Source of the DNA: Shewanella sp. OMA3-2
Lineage (GTDB): Bacteria > Pseudomonadota > Gammaproteobacteria > Enterobacterales > Shewanellaceae
Direction: 5' to 3'
Length of the DNA: 64,000 bases
Assembly (NCBI RefSeq): GCF_021513195.1
Contig: NZ_CP090974.1
Location: 3,360,001-3,424,000, forward strand
Shown here in pieces: positions 63,356-64,000 of this stretch. The translations under genes were made by a program, and so were the position numbers. Positions within the stretch are counted from its first letter, which is position 1; every line of letters begins with the position of its first letter. The notes beneath the pieces are model-generated. The model had not been told where the DNA came from. It saw nothing but the letters and a program-made list of their open reading frames with translations, and made no database searches.

Positions 63356-64000
63356 ATGAGAACTTCGATGATTTTAGACACCTTTAAACGTATTCCATTT
63401 TGGCAAAAAGTCCTCGCAGGCTTCATCTTAGGGACTCTAGCCGGTATCGCTTTAGGCAATTCGGCAGTAATGCTTAAGCCGTTGGGTGATTTATTTATCA
63501 GCGCCATTAAAATGCTGGTCGCCCCGTTAGTTTTCTGCGCCATTGTAGTCAGCATTACCTCATTAGGAAATCAAACAAACTTAAAGCGCTTAAGCTTTAA
63601 AACCTTAGGTCTATTTATGCTAACAGGCACAATAGCCTCATTTATTGGTCTTGCCGTTGGCAGTTTAATTGACATGGGCGGTTCACTTGAACTAGCCACC
63701 AGCGAAGTGCGCGAGCGTGATATACCTGGATTTGCTCAAGTATTGCTCAATATGATCCCAGTTAATCCTTTTGCTTCTTTAGCTGAAGGCAAAGTATTAC
63801 AGATAATTGTGTTTGCAGCCTTAGTGGGTATTGCTATCAATGCCGTAGGTGAAAAAGCAGAACCTTTAAAAAAGGTTATGGAAGCCAGTGCTGAAGTGAT
63901 GTTCCAACTGACACGCATGGTACTTAAACTTACCCCGATTGGTGTGTTTGGTTTAATGGCTTGGGTGGTTGGCGAGTATGGCTTAAGCACTTTACTGCCA
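63356..64000 (+). CDS. dicarboxylate/amino acid:cation symporter (DAACS family), 3' partial
   Basis: Open to the window edge; 215 codons visible from ATG at 63356 (a second in-frame ATG at 63368 is possible). The N-terminal transmembrane pattern FWQKVLAGFILGTLAGIALG, then LFISAIKMLVAPLVFCAIVV and IPVNPFASLAEGKVLQIIVF is that of GltP/DctA-type sodium- or proton-coupled carriers. The substrate (glutamate, aspartate or C4-dicarboxylate) cannot be fixed because the HP2/TM8 specificity region is outside the window. Confidence 0.9.
   Translation, partial: MRTSMILDTFKRIPFWQKVLAGFILGTLAGIALGNSAVMLKPLGDLFISAIKMLVAPLVFCAIVVSITSLGNQTNLKRLSFKTLGLFMLTGTIASFIGLAVGSLIDMGGSLELATSEVRERDIPGFAQVLLNMIPVNPFASLAEGKVLQIIVFAALVGIAINAVGEKAEPLKKVMEASAEVMFQLTRMVLKLTPIGVFGLMAWVVGEYGLSTLLP

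Overview
This is about 64 kb of AT-rich gammaproteobacterial chromosome, most likely from Shewanella. The support for that is the aceB-aceA pair, the bamE / rnfH-ratA / smpB-ssrA block, a split borosin locus of the SonM/SonA kind known from S. oneidensis, a tmRNA tag ANDSNYSLAA, purE-purK, gshA, a TonB receptor beside a pullulanase, and an abundance of c-di-GMP and chemotaxis proteins. No rRNA or complete tRNA gene is visible.

Layout. 0-6 kb: partial 5'-nucleotidase, NrfJ-like protein, acetyltransferase, a frameshifted DUF3820 gene, an orphan ParA plus ribbon-helix-helix pair, mtfA and an NTF2-like exported protein. 6-11 kb: HDOD-GAF protein and the glyoxylate shunt (aceB-aceA). 11-12.4 kb: a gene-poor stretch carrying one copy of a 110-bp repeat, whose second copy is at 56.4 kb. 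12.4-15.3 kb: minus-strand operon of a borosin-type backbone N-methyltransferase, its separate 70-aa precursor and a TPR-diguanylate cyclase. 15.5-18 kb: envelope assembly and ribosome rescue (bamE, rnfH, ratA, smpB, ssrA).

18-23 kb is accessory DNA next to ssrA: an inverted 25-nt copy of the tmRNA 3' end, a 981-aa nuclease-helicase-HTH-S24 fusion, a 40-aa ORF, a methyltransferase, yjdM and a small RHH regulator with palindromes on both sides. 23-32 kb: a membrane GGDEF/EAL protein with a glycogen-binding-like domain, an LRR-kinase, an ene-reductase with a divergent but frameshifted TetR gene, a YebC-family protein, raiA and a FrnE-like DsbA protein. 32-40 kb: alpha-glucan use, with a lipoprotein pullulanase broken by one frameshift and a TonB-dependent receptor.

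40-44 kb: an osmC-like gene whose terminator loop is interrupted by a complete IS4-family element, followed by decayed conjugative-element DNA (relaxase C-terminus, tandem 244-bp repeats, small ORFs). 44-53 kb: tricorn-like protease, anti-sigma/ECF sigma/vWA lipoprotein cluster and a solute-binding-like protein. 53-64 kb: purE-purK, a chemoreceptor, the gshA-lipoprotein-lytic transglycosylase run, an M16 peptidase, YqaA and the start of a dicarboxylate/amino-acid symporter.

The points most worth a second look are the borosin operon, the nuclease-helicase-S24 locus beside ssrA, the IS inserted exactly in a terminator, the structured repeats, and three apparent one- or two-base frameshifts that either mark gene decay or assembly error.
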